DNA from: Podila epigama
Lineage: Eukaryota; Mortierellomycota; Mortierellomycetes; Mortierellales; Mortierellaceae
Length of the DNA stretch: 33,548 nt
Direction: 5' to 3'
Assembly (NCBI GenBank): GCA_015679605.1
Contig: JAAAVE010000071.1
Location: 1 to 33,548 of the forward strand
The translations under genes and the position numbers were made by a program. Below the pieces are notes generated by a model. That model saw only the letters and a list, made by a program, of their open reading frames with translations, did not search any database and was not told the origin of the DNA. Position 1 is the first letter of the stretch, and each line of letters starts with the position of its first letter. Positions 1 to 9,977 of this stretch are shown one piece after another.

Positions 1-318
1 GAGTTCCAGCCTGGCACCGAGGGTTCGACCTTGCGCAAGTTGTATGGCGGCGGATCCACTGTGCTTGAGCGTCATCGTCACCGCTATGAGATCAACCCTG
101 AGTTGATTGAGAAGTTTGAGGCGAAGGGTCTCCAGTTTGTTGGCAAGGACGAGACTGGCCAGCGCATGGAGATTGTCGAGATGGCTGACCACCCTTACTT
201 TGTCGGTGTTCAGTACCACCCCGAGTACTTGACCCGTCCCCTCAAGCCCTCTGCTCCATTCATGGGTCTCATTTTGGCCGCCACCAACACTCTTGAGGCC
301 CACCTCGCCGCCTTGTAA
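1..318 (+). CDS. URA7: CTP synthase, C-terminal fragment (5' end outside window)
   Basis: The window opens in frame inside the last exon of a CTP synthase gene and runs 105 codons to a TAA at 316-318. CTP synthase aminates UTP to CTP in the cytosol, using ammonia from glutamine hydrolysed by a C-terminal class I amidotransferase domain. What is visible is the end of that domain: the [19 protein letters not shown] segment is family-typical, and [13 protein letters not shown] carries the His and Glu of the Cys-His-Glu triad (HPE). The catalytic Cys and the whole synthetase domain lie upstream of the window. Codon use is C/G-ending, as expected for a well-expressed gene. The family call is secure. 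The yeast symbol is given by homology and does not distinguish URA7 from URA8. Confidence 0.93.
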   Translation, partial: EFQPGTEGSTLRKLYGGGSTVLERHRHRYEINPELIEKFEAKGLQFVGKDETGQRMEIVEMADHPYFVGVQYHPEYLTRPLKPSAPFMGLILAATNTLEAHLAAL

Positions 319-888
319 ATTTTGGCATTCTGTCACTGCCAAAAATTCTTGACCCAAGGAAAAGAAAAAAATTAGCTTGTAATTCATGACGCGGTCTTTT
401 TTTATTATTTCTCTCTTTTCTTACCCCAAGTAACTGTATCATATTATTCGCATTCATCTTTATTCATTTATTATAAAAAAAAAAGAAAAAGAAAAAAAAA
501 ATCAACGACAACAACAAGTACCAATAAAAGCCCAAAGCAGACGATGCTTCATGAAGCGACTGCAGAAGCAACAAAAAAAAAAGTATGATGTCAACAATGT
601 CAAATATGTCCCTGCCGTTGTGGGTTTGCGTGACGATGCAATGCACGAAATTGGACAGAAATCATGTCACGTTCGTTTCACTCCACAGATCCAAACTCGA
701 AGGACGCGTCCCTTTTTTTTTTTTTTTTTTTTTTCCCCCCCTTTTTTACCCAAATTTTTCTCTCCTTTTTTTTTTTTTTTTTTTCTTTCAACCTCCTTTT
801 TGACCAAATTCTTCATTCACTCGTCTTTCTTGTTTTTTCACTCCACTCCACTCACCACTCATAAGAAGAAGGACAAAAAAGAATAAAA
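319..888. other. Intergenic: CTP synthase 3' region and T-rich promoter of the PP2C gene
   Basis: No gene is seen. The left part is A/T-rich 3' untranslated sequence with A-rich tracts around 474-500. The right part is strongly pyrimidine-rich. It holds a run of 22 T (713-734) followed by 7 C, then a second run of T around 765-784, and ends in an A-rich leader just before the ATG at 889. Long poly(dT) tracts like these are typical nucleosome-depleting elements of fungal promoters. Confidence 0.6.
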
Positions 889-3105
889 ATGTCTCTTCGG
901 CTCTCGGCTCTTCACATGGCTACCGGCCGGCAAAGTGTCCGTTTGGCCCGTTCTCGCGCTCTCTTCTCTTCCTCCTCAAGCTCCTCTTACACTCGCTCCA
1001 GACCAACCCTGACAGCCACCCAGGGCAAACGCATTCCTTCTTCGTTTCCTACCTCATCCAATTCAACACTCGGTCAGGGTCACGCTAAAATCAACCGTAA
1101 CAACAACATCAACAATTCTCAATACACCTCCTCCCGCCTCCAACATCAGTCCCATCTCACCAATCGGCCACAGGATCCCTTCAACTATAACCATCAGCAT
1201 TCTTCTTCCTCGTCCTCGTCCTCGTCCTCGTCAGATCCCTTCCCTAACGCGCACGCATTCGCACAAAGGCGCGCCGTCTGGAAAGCATTTATTGCTGGGT
1301 CCATTACAGTTGCAGTGACCATCAGCCTTTTCAATTCTTTATCCGAATCATCATCTCGAAGTCTTCCACTCAGAGCTACCTTTGCCCACGCTCCAACTCC
1401 TCCCTCTTCCTCCTCATCAAGTACTAGCTCAACCGAGTCTGTACCAAGTCAGTTCGCCTACACGAGATTCCAAAAGCGCGTACAAATGTTGTCGCCCGAA
1501 CAGGTTGAGGCCCGTCTGGCCCAGTATCAACAGTCGTTTCGGATCACACCTCCAGTCAACATGGTTGGGCAACAGTCCAAGGAAAAGAAGGGAAAACGGA
1601 CCACGATTTTGGGTTACTCTATCAATCAGATACCGTCCAATAATCCGATCGAGGATGATCTGTCCCGACATGTTATTCGTACAAAAGATGGATCGATCGA
1701 CAAGGTCTTTTTCGGCGTCTATGATGGCCATGGCGGATGGTGCTGCAGTCAAAAAGTAGCTCAAGAACTGGCACCCTCGGTGGCCAAAGAGTTGGACAAA
1801 GTCAAGAACCCACGTGATGTGATGGCTGTGATGGAAGCCATTGAAACTGGGTTTTTGAACTTGGATGACAAGATTGTGAACCAGACTGTCAAGGAGGTGC
1901 TGGCTTACCCGTCTCGGCCCTTGGCCTGTTCTTCACTCCTGCCAGCGATTGCAGGCTCGTGTGCTTTGATGGCTTACATTGACGTTCAAGAAAACGATCT
2001 TTATGTCGCTTGTACTGGTGATAGTCGTGCTGTGCTCGGTGTACGTGTACCAGCTGTGGCAACAGGAAAGGGCGGCAAGGAAGATGGGCATGCCTGGAAG
2101 GCAGTCCCATTGTCCTTTGACCAAACGGGACGCAATCAATGGGAAGTTCGACGGATGAAGGAAGAACATCCTGGAGAAGAAAACACGGTTATCATGCGCG
2201 GTCGTGTTCTTGGAGGTCTCGGTAAGCTATTTATTCTTTTGTGCCTTTTCTAAGCTCTCTTTAAGTCACCGTGTCTGATATGTACACCACATGGAAAACT
2301 TTTCTCGCAAATCTCGCGAATTTTCTTTTTTTTTAATCCATGTTTCTTCACCGATAATCTATAGAGCCAACGCGAGCATTTGGTGACAGCAGGTACAAGT
2401 GGAGCAAAGAGATTCAGGAACAAGTCTTCCAATTGTTCCCGTCGTACCGTCAACCTTACCGCAATTTCTTCACACCGCCGTATGTGACAGCCAAGCCAGT
2501 GGTCAAGCATCACAAGCTTGGTCCTGAGGATCGGTTCTTGGTCATGGCGACGGATGGACTTTGGGATCAACTCACATCGGAGGAGGTGATCCAGCTTGTG
2601 GGCGATTTGCTAGATGGTAAAACTGGCAAGGAGCGGACATTGTTGGACGGGGATGAGATTAATAAAATCCAGGAAAAGCTTAGTGCAGTCAAGGTTGCTA
2701 TCACGGGAAATAAGAAGGACCAACAAGAAGAAGAGAAAGAGTTGACGCCAGCCGGTTTAGCACCCAAGGGCCCCACCAAACAGATCCGGCAGTTCACACT
2801 CAAGGAAGGAGTAGATGTGTCGAACACCCTTGTCCGGAACGCACTTGGTGGTGGAGATGACGACAAGTTGGCCGCCACCTTGTCGATCCCATCTCCCATG
2901 AGTCGAGTGTACAGAGATGATATTACAGGTAATATGGTCTACAACTTTTTTCTTATGGCGTATGGTAACTTGATCACACATTTGTACATTGTTCTCACAT
3001 TTTCCATGATGTCTAGTCACTGTCATCCTTTTTGGAGAGCAGGACACAAAGATACCCCTGTCAGAGACGGCAAAGGACACTGACGGATTTGTCGAGATAC
3101 CATAA
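889..3105 (+). CDS. PTC5: Mitochondrial PP2C-type phosphatase (pyruvate dehydrogenase phosphatase, Ptc5-like)
   Basis: Three exons, 889-2221, 2365-2928 and 3017-3105, give 661 residues; both introns are GT-AG. It is a metal-dependent Ser/Thr phosphatase of the PPM/PP2C family. The subgroup that includes yeast Ptc5 and mammalian PDP dephosphorylates and activates pyruvate dehydrogenase E1 alpha. The N terminus is an Arg/Ser-rich mitochondrial presequence. A Ser/Asn-rich linker and one hydrophobic segment at about 134-152 follow, which fits inner-membrane anchoring. Metal-binding motifs are present: VYDGHGGW (Asp279), ACTGDSRAVLG, ATDGLWDQL (Asp508) and DDITVTV (about 629-635). The GLEPTRAFGDSRYKW segment, formed across the first splice junction, is characteristic of PDH phosphatases and fixes that intron. 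Exon 3 completes the last conserved strand. The lipoate ligase starts only 172 bp downstream. The family call is firm; the substrate is inferred. Confidence 0.9.
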
Positions 3106-3277
3106 TCAAGCTGTTCCTGAATGTGGCGAAGTGTAGCCAAATGATTAAAAAGGGCGGCACAAAAAAAAACCTTATTTCGGAACAAACTGAATGTCAAGTT
3201 GAAGGATTAGAAGACCATTTCACTTTTCTTTTCTTAAACATCCATCCATCCATTCTTTTTTTGCGTACCTTCATTCC

Positions 3278-5536
3278 ATGCTTGGTCGTACTCCAGTGTT
3301 CACGTTGGCGTCATGTTTGCCTACTAGAAGGCTACCCTTGTCACAGAAACCACTCTGCACATTGTCCACACGACTGTTCATCAGAGGATTCCTAGAGTTT
3401 CCTAAACGAGAGTACACTTCAGGGACAGCAACAACACAACCTCAGAGTAGACCAGCGCGTACTACTCTGACTACACCCAACACTCCGCCAGCACCAGCAA
3501 CAAAGAATGTCCAAGGAAACTTTAAGGTGGACAAAAAAAAAGGAGATAAAACTCGTAATGGATGTTCGTCTTGGCTATACTTGCTGATCATTTATTCTTT
3601 GTTTTTGCTTTAATATCCTCGGATCGGGCTTTTGTCAAAAAAATTCAGGTTGAGAATTATATCTCAAAACTGAATGATCCATGGACGAACCTAGCGTTTG
3701 AAGAATGGTATGAAAATAGAGATCTGACAGGATGATCGTCCATGGGGGAAGTATCTCGTCTCTCGCTTTTTCTAATCTTTTGTTCGGAATTTTTTTTTGT
3801 TTTGTTTGACTAGGCTTTTCCGTAACTCGGATCCATCAACATACATCCTCTTTTTGTACAGGAATTCAAAATCCGTGATCATTGGAAGGAATCAGGTATA
3901 AAATGTCACCCCCCCCCCAAAAAAAAAGCCAATAGAGGAACAGTCTTTTGTTGAGTGTGTGCGTTTATGGTATGAGAGAGAGAAAGCGATATTTCGGAAG
4001 AGAAAACTGGTGCCCTAACTTGATATTTTATATATATTTATATATTTGATCCGCCTAGAACCCATGGAAGGAATGCAATCTGGCGTTATTGGAAAGGGAC
4101 AATGTACCATTTGTGAGACGCAAAAGTGGCGGAGGCACCGTATACCATGTAAGGCGACTCACTGTTCCCCTTTGTTTTTTTTTTGTCTGTTCAACACAGG
4201 TTTATCATTGAAGGCACGTCAATCGTTAGTTATGCTTTTCTTTTTTCAAGAAATGTTTTTGTATTGACACTCAAATCACTCTCAGGACTTGGGAAATACC
4301 AATTACTCTATTATGATGCCGAGAGATGTATTTGATCGACGTACCAATGTGGAGCTTATCTGTAGAGCTTTACATGAATTGGACATTCCAGCATTGGTGA
4401 ACGAGCGACATGATATCGTCCTGGACGGTAAAAAGATAAGTTCTTTTATTCATTTTTTTGGTGTTATCAATGTGATGTGGTGCTTGAAGGGTTCATAACA
4501 CGACATGCGAAAAAAAAAAAAAAAAAATATAGAATTTTGGGCCAGTTTCAGATTATGGCGTTTGCGGTTATTTTTCGTGTTGACTTATCGATTTCCATTG
4601 CCATTCTCCTTTTTCAATATTTTGATCTCCGTCCTCCACGTCTCTGGCTCAGCATTCAAGTTGATCCAACAACGAGCTTATCATCATGGAACAATGTTGA
4701 TTGACACGGATCTTGGAAGCCTTGGACAATATCTCAAAAATAACAGGGATGGATTAGTGACCAAAGGTGTGGCTTCGGTCCGATCACCCGTCACACGACT
4801 CCGGGAGGCCTCTTTTACGATAGACCATCTCTCATTCTGTGAAGCGACCACGACAGAGTTCTTGAAACGTTATGCGTATGACCGATGGAGGCAGAATGAA
4901 GAAGCAGAGGTAATTATATGTATTTTGAAGGAGGAGTTTTTTTCCATCATCATCATCATCATCATCTCCCTCTATTTTGGCATGCTAAACTCCTCTTGCT
5001 CGTTTTTTTTACCACAATAAGCCGATTATGGTAGATCAGACATTGGTCGACAGTATTCCTGCAGTTGGAGCGATACGCGATGAGATGAAATCATGGGAAT
5101 GGAAGTTTGGACAAACACCCGAGTTTACTCATACGCTGCAACATGATTTTCCTTGGGGATCTGTCGTAAGTAGTTCATATTTTTTGTCTTTGTCTTTGTC
5201 TTTGTGAATGAATAGTTTTTGCCATGAAACAAGTAAAAAAGAATGAAGCCTAACATATCCATGCTGTTTCAATACGTCCAGAGCGTTAAAATCAATTCGA
5301 AAGAGGGCAAGATTGTACATGTGGACGTTGAGAGTTCGGACGACGAGACTGGGTTTGGATCACCTTCTTTGGCCTTGACAGCATTGGGTATTGGAATGGA
5401 AGGACAGCGCTATGATCCCGCAGGACTGGACGAGGCCGTTGAGCGTGTTAAATACGAAGCGCCCGAGGTACTGGTGCCTGCTGGCGGTGCTGAACGTATA
5501 AAGGACGTGGTGCGATGGCTCAAGGAAGCCATGTAG
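3278..5536 (+). CDS. AIM22: Mitochondrial lipoate-protein ligase (LplA / AIM22 family)
   Basis: Eight exons (3278-3526, 3649-3707, 3814-3895, 4059-4148, 4286-4435, 4640-4909, 5022-5165, 5282-5536) give 432 residues. The family attaches lipoyl groups to lysines of 2-oxoacid dehydrogenase E2 subunits and glycine cleavage H protein in mitochondria. The N terminus is Arg/Ser/Thr-rich with few acids, like a presequence. Family motifs run in order: [49 protein letters not shown] (about 150-164), DGKKVSGSAFK and RAYHHGTML. Lys210 in KVSGSAF corresponds to the essential lysine of E. coli LplA. A C-terminal accessory domain follows. Seven introns fit, six of them GT-AG. The fifth, 4436-4639, appears to be AT-AC and falls exactly after the Lys210 codon. 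The first donor (AAG|GTGGAC) is weak, so the end of exon 1 is the least certain junction. Confidence 0.9.
4436..4639 (+). other. Probable AT-AC intron (ATAAGT donor, CTCCAC acceptor)
   Basis: The exon reads DGKK up to 4435, and the downstream exon reads VSGSAFK from 4640 in the same phase. The sequence between begins ATAAGTTC and ends CCTCCAC. No GT-AG pair rebuilds the conserved motif. The only in-frame canonical pair I found (GT at 4428, AG ending at 4651) would delete GKKVSGS, including the catalytic lysine. The donor matches the ATAAGT class of AT-AC introns removed by the major spliceosome, not the U12 ATATCCTT type, and no U12 branch site is evident. Confidence 0.72.
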
Positions 5537-5678
5537 ATATTATCATTATCAAATTTGAAAATGCATAGATGCAAGGATGCGTTTAGATCACTACAGAAGA
5601 CACGTGATGTTCATGAGAGAGATACAACTCTTTATTGCTTCTTGCCAGGCAGGGCGAAATTAGAAAATACTGCTCAGC

Positions 5679-7634
5679 TCAGCAAAAGAATTGCTTATAG
5701 AGGGGGTTGTTGGTCTCTTCTACCCAGTGGTAGTTCAAGTTGGAAAGATACTTTGTAAACTCTTCATTGTCTTCTTGAGGTACCTGGATTCCCGCTAATA
5801 CTTTGCCCATATCTATTGCCATGAAAGAAGGGAGGACACGATGTTAAAACCGGTGTGTCGCCAAATGTAATGCAAACAGAACAAGAGGTAACTGAAATGA
5901 CACCAAAAGCAAGGGAGACTACAAGGGCAGAATCAATATTTTACCTGAACCATGGTTACGGTAATGGAAGAGAGATACATTCCAACCAGCACGCAGACCC
6001 TCCAGGAATTGAAGGAGGGCACCTGGACGCTCAGGGAACTCGAATCGGAACATGCGCTCATCTGCAGCCTCGGAGCGGCCGCCGATCATGTAACGAGCAT
6101 GTGACTTTGCCATCTCGTCCTCACTAATGTCCCAGGCTTGCATGTCTTCCTTGGCAAGCTTGTCCATGATGACGGGCACCTCCCGACGGCGGTCCTGGCA
6201 AAGAAAAGACATGAAGATCTGTGCTTTGCGCTGGTGCGCATACCTGTACGAAAACTCGGTGACCATGCATGGGTGAATGTGATGGTAGAGTTTTAAAAAG
6301 GCACCAGGTTGTTCAGGGATCACGATACTAAGAAGAGCCTCCTTTTGCTCTCCGAGCAATGCACGCTCGGCAACAAAGCGGAGACGCTCAAAGTTCATGT
6401 TGGCGCCCGAAGTGACGGCGACACAGGTTTTGTTCGTCAGTCCATGTTCCCGAAGCCATTTCTTGCATCCTGCAACAGCGAGTCCTCCTGCAGGTTCTAC
6501 AATAGATCGAGTGTCCTCAAAGATGTCCTTGATCGCAGCACAGATCTATTGCAAAATAAGAAAGGAGGGAAATTTCAAAAAAAAAAGTTAATTTTTTTCA
6601 AGTCATTCTAACCAATCGCGCTATCAGCTCCATCCGAGTCATCCGAGTCATCCGTGTCGTCCGTGTCATCCGTATCATCTGTATCATATAATGGTAATGA
6701 GATCGAAATCAAGAGTTCGACAAAAGAGAAAAAAGGAGTGACTAACCTCATCGTTGGTCAGCTCGACCATCTCATCAACAAAGCTTTGACATAACCGGAA
6801 GGGCTCCTCTCCAACGACCTTTACAGCAGCACCGTCAGCAAAGAGACCAACGTCTGTGAGCTCGATGCGCTTGCCCGCCTTTAAGCTCTCAGTCATGGCA
6901 TTGGCATCGTGTGTTTCGCATCCAATGATCTTGATGTGAGGGGCAACTCGCTTTACATACGCAGCAACACCGGCGATCAAACCGCCTCCACCGACACAGC
7001 AAAAGATGGCGTCGATCTCGGATAAGTTGTGTTGACGCAGGATCTCGGCGCCGATGGTACCCTGACCTGCAATCACGTAGGGATCGTCAAAGGGTGGGAT
7101 GTTTGTATAGTTATGTGCAACCGATAACCGCTCACACTCGGCTTTGGCCTCGTCAAAGTTTTTGCCGTGCAAGACGACAGTCGAACCGAGACGTAAGACA
7201 TTCCGTGATTTGATCTCGGGTGTTGGGGTAGGCATGACGATGGTGGCTTTGATGCCCATGGTCTTTGCAGCCAAGGCGACTCCTTGCGCATGGTTGCCAG
7301 CGGAACAAGCGATGACACCGCGCCTTTTCTCTTCCTCGGACAGGTGAGCGAGCTTGTTGTAGGCGCCTCTGATTTTGAAGCTGAAGACATCCTGGAGGTC
7401 CTCGCGCTTGAGGTAGATCTGACTGTTGGTGCGAGTGGAGAGGTTGACGGCATGCGTGAGGGGCGACTGCTTGAGGATCTCGTAGCAGCGAGCAGTGAGG
7501 ATGAGACGAAGGTAGTCGGGGTAGTTTTGCTCACCTAAGGAAGGTGTTGAGCAGCCCGAGTTGGTTTCTGAACCAGGGCTGGATTCATTGCGAATGTAAG
7601 GAGGTACATAGCTGGTGGTGGTAGTGTTTGTCAT
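5679..7634 (-). CDS. ILV1: Threonine deaminase (biosynthetic threonine dehydratase)
   Basis: Three exons, 7634-6747, 6545-5945 and 5812-5679, give 540 residues with GT-AG introns. The enzyme is PLP-dependent and converts L-threonine to 2-oxobutyrate and ammonia, the committed step of isoleucine synthesis. The PLP lysine lies in [11 protein letters not shown] (Lys87), the phosphate-binding loop is [10 protein letters not shown] (about 213-222), and [10 protein letters not shown] is conserved. The C-terminal half has two ACT-like regulatory repeats, beginning [15 protein letters not shown] and [15 protein letters not shown], so this is the isoleucine-inhibited biosynthetic form and not a catabolic one. 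The last exon completes the second repeat ([13 protein letters not shown]) and ends NPLYKQFFC. The N terminus is Thr/Ser-rich with no obvious mitochondrial presequence, which is unusual. The gene converges on the lipoate ligase, with 142 bp between stop codons. Confidence 0.95.
6631..6684 (-). repeat. 9-bp tandem repeat inside ILV1 intron 1
   Basis: Six imperfect copies of a 9-bp unit, read on the plus strand as CATCCGAGT drifting to CATCTGTAT, fill part of the first ILV1 intron. On the gene strand one frame reads as alternating Asp-Asp-Thr and Asp-Asp-Ser. The flanks carry CAG and GTTAG dinucleotide contexts that could act as splice sites (see findings). Confidence 0.7.
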
Positions 7635-7770
7635 ATTTCTTTTTCTTTCTTTCTTTCTGGACGTAGTCTATTTTCCTGTTTGACGTTGATCTGTATAAGA
7701 GAGTGGGGAGAAGGGGTGTTTGGATGGGATGTTGAGTGTGCGTGGAAGGCGGGTATAAAGCGAGGTGAAT

Positions 7771-7829
7771 CTAAAGAGAAAAGAGAAAAGTGAACAGAGA
7801 AAAGAGAAAAGAGAAAAGAGAAAAGAGTG
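7771..7829. repeat. GAGAAAA-type tandem repeat
   Basis: Repeated AGAGAAAAG units with one interruption (GTGAACAG) lie between the ILV1 start codon and its TATA-like box, so they are probably in the 5' untranslated leader as a CU-rich tract on the mRNA strand. Confidence 0.7.
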
Positions 7830-7863
7830 AAAAAGATGATGATGGTGATGGAGAGTGTCCACC

Positions 7864-7871
7864 TTTTTATA
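7864..7871 (-). promoter_or_regulatory. TATA-like box for ILV1
   Basis: The minus strand reads TATAAAAA, 230 bp upstream of the ILV1 ATG and just beyond the CU-rich leader tract. The position suits a TATA box with a long leader; no start site is demonstrated. Confidence 0.4.
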
Positions 7872-8061
7872 TGATCTGGATGGACAGACAGACATATGGT
7901 TATCACCATCACCATCATCATATCATCGAACACGACACCATCAGCACCATCGTACACCATCAACACCATTGTGGAGCACAAAAAAAAATAAACATTAAAG
8001 ATAAGCTTTTTTTTTGACGAGGTTGACGAGGTTGGTCTATTCAACCCCTCCTTTTGTCACA

Positions 8062-8068
8062 TGAGTCA
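8062..8068. promoter_or_regulatory. Gcn4/Cpc1-type site (TGAGTCA)
   Basis: This is the exact palindromic core TGASTCA bound by Gcn4/Cpc1 bZIP activators of amino-acid biosynthesis genes. It lies about 430 bp upstream of ILV1, a classic target of general amino-acid control. A 7-bp match can occur by chance, so confidence rests on the location. Confidence 0.4.
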
Positions 8069-8335
8069 ACACTCTCGGAAAACAAGAAAACGCAGATTTA
8101 CGATTTGTCCGAGCCTGTTGGTTTGTCCCTCTCTGCTCATGTTTTTTCAAAACTGTGGCTGTGAGCATTATGGGTCACTATTTTTTTTTTTGGTTCGCTG
8201 TGTCATTGCGCCACACTTCTTCACTTCTCTTTCCACCCAATGGGTTGGGTGGACTGGACTGACTACATGACGCTGTCATTGCAGAACGACGCGACATAAT
8301 GGCCACTGAAACACAACTCTCACTTCCTAACACTT

Positions 8336-8413
8336 TCACACACACACTCACACACTCACACTCACACTCACACTCACACTCACACTCACACTCACTCACT
8401 CACTCACTCACTC
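8336..8413. repeat. CACTCA microsatellite
   Basis: An almost uninterrupted array of CACACT/CACTCA units spans nearly 80 bp and drifts to CACT at the right end. It is in the spacer between divergent genes and has no coding frame. Confidence 0.9.
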
Positions 8414-8812
8414 CACTCTTGAAGCAATCCAAACTTGATATGCAAACAATTTTTTTTTAATGGTGAGTCGCACCAGTCCAATTGTTCGTAGATCAATAAT
8501 TCTCAAAATCCCATTGGCGGGGTCGAACTATTGTATTAATTTTTTTTTTTTTTTTGTTCGTGTTCCTCCTGTCGTGGTCACCTGAATCGAAACAGCGAAA
8601 AATTTATTCGACGCGATTCACGCAAAAAGCCTTGCTTTGGGCCATCCCATCCCATCCATTGACACATTATTGACACAAAGGCAAGAAGAATACAGGTTAG
8701 TTACCCGTTTACCATCCTGTCGACCATTGTTTGTTCACAAGACCCTCCTCAGCCATCATCAAGCCTATACCACCACCTCACAATCCCCCAGAATCGCACT
8801 TTTTTGTTTTAC

Positions 8813-8857
8813 TTTTTATTTTTTATTTTTTATTTTTTATTTTTTATTTTTTATTTT
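8813..8857. repeat. TTTTTTA tandem array
   Basis: About six copies of a 7-bp unit (TTTTTTA) lie roughly 220-265 bp upstream of the ATG at 9077. They form a T-rich promoter tract. Confidence 0.85.
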
Positions 8858-9076
8858 TTTCTTCTCCATCCTACCCTACCACTCTTACACTTCTTTCACT
8901 TTTTCACTAACAATCCTTTAACTTGATCACTTTTTTTTTTTCCATCATCTTACATTCCAACTTCTTAACATCATCCTTGATAACAATAACATAAAGGTGT
9001 ATCAAAGCACCGAAAAAAATCAAAGAAAAAAACCCTTCTCGATAACAAGTAATCCATAGGAAAACAAAAACTAGCA

Positions 9077-9258
9077 ATGGAGCAAGTTGATCAAACACAG
9101 GTGCCAAACTACAACAAAATGCACAACACCCCCAGTGGTGACTACAATTACCCATCCAACAACAATGCTCACCCATTCGAAGCCCAGCCCCAACCCCAGC
9201 CTCAGACTCACCAGTATTATCAGCAGCAACCACTACAGCAACAACAGCAACCACCACC

Positions 9259-9293
<35 letters not shown>

Positions 9294-9977
9294 TCCAACA
9301 GAGTCAACCTCAGCAACAGACACATGTGCAGTATGCACCCAATGTCAATGCCACTGCCGGATATGGCCCTCTTGACTATGGCTATGGCATGACTCCCTTG
9401 GCCGTCAGCCAAGGCAATAACCAAGTCAACATGGCACCCTTCCAAGCACCCAACTCTTCAAACAACCAAACCCACCGTCGGTCATCCATTGGTGACTTTT
9501 TATCCAGTATGGTCGGAGGCGATTCTTCAAAGACTAGCGGCTCATCCTCTGGCGGTCATCGCGGCTCGATCTCCAAGCTCCTGTCACCATCATCTGGCAA
9601 AGAAAACTTGGGCCGTCGCCGGTCCTCGGCCTATCTATCCATGGGCTATGTCACAGGTGCCGATGGCAACGAGCACAAAGGGTAAGTTTTATTATCGAGT
9701 GAGATTTAGGAAGGACGTACAGAATCTGAGAATGTCTAGTATGCTATAGCGTTATTCATTCCTTTATTTTTTTTTATATATTTCATACACTAGACCCTAT
9801 GCAAACGTTAGTCGTAGTCAAGCCGAGCATATGGAGCGGGTTCGTCAGACCGAAAAGGCCTTGAATTTGACTCATAATGTCGATGGTCTACCTCTTCCCA
9901 AGGAGGACCAAATCCCACGTCGTCGCTCCAGTGTCGCTCACTTTTTGGGACTAGACAAGCCTTTGCTTGCTCGCTAG
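9077..9977 (+). CDS. Uncharacterised Gln-rich protein with repeated RRRSS motifs
   Basis: Two exons, 9077-9681 and 9794-9977 (GT-AG), give 262 residues. I do not recognise a named family. The N-terminal half is Gln/Asn/Pro-rich, with a pure CAA-encoded Gln run at about 62-72, so it is probably disordered. The C-terminal half repeats a short basic-serine motif followed by hydrophobic residues: HRRSSIGDFLSSM (133-145), HRGSISKLLS (161-170), GRRRSSAYLSMGY (179-191) and PRRRSSVAHFLGL (243-255). RRxS/RRRSS are consensus protein kinase A-type sites and could also be 14-3-3 targets; both are inferences. No signal peptide or membrane segment is seen. The motif repeated on both sides of the intron supports the two-exon model. 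Related Ser/Arg motifs occur in fungal stress- or conidiation-associated proteins, but I cannot assign one. Confidence 0.78.

Larger units (their letters stand above)
7635..9076. other. Divergent promoter region between ILV1 and the Gln-rich protein gene, rich in simple repeats
   Basis: No convincing gene is present. The ILV1 side has an AAAGAGAA-type purine repeat in the probable 5' leader (about 7771-7829), a minus-strand TATA-like box and a Gcn4-type TGAGTCA. The middle has a long CACTCA microsatellite (8336-8413). The right side has a TTTTTTA tandem array (about 8813-8857) and other T runs before the A-rich leader of the gene at 9077. Short open frames here read as low-complexity products of the repeats. 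Confidence 0.6.

Noticed and set aside
4428-4651. Canonical GT-AG intron in the lipoate ligase in place of the AT-AC one
   Set aside because: It is in frame but removes GKKVSGS, including the lysine essential in LplA-type ligases. The AT-AC boundaries restore the motif exactly.
8178-8399. Cys/Glu dipeptide-repeat open frame
   Set aside because: It is the translation of the CACTCA microsatellite, with no other support.
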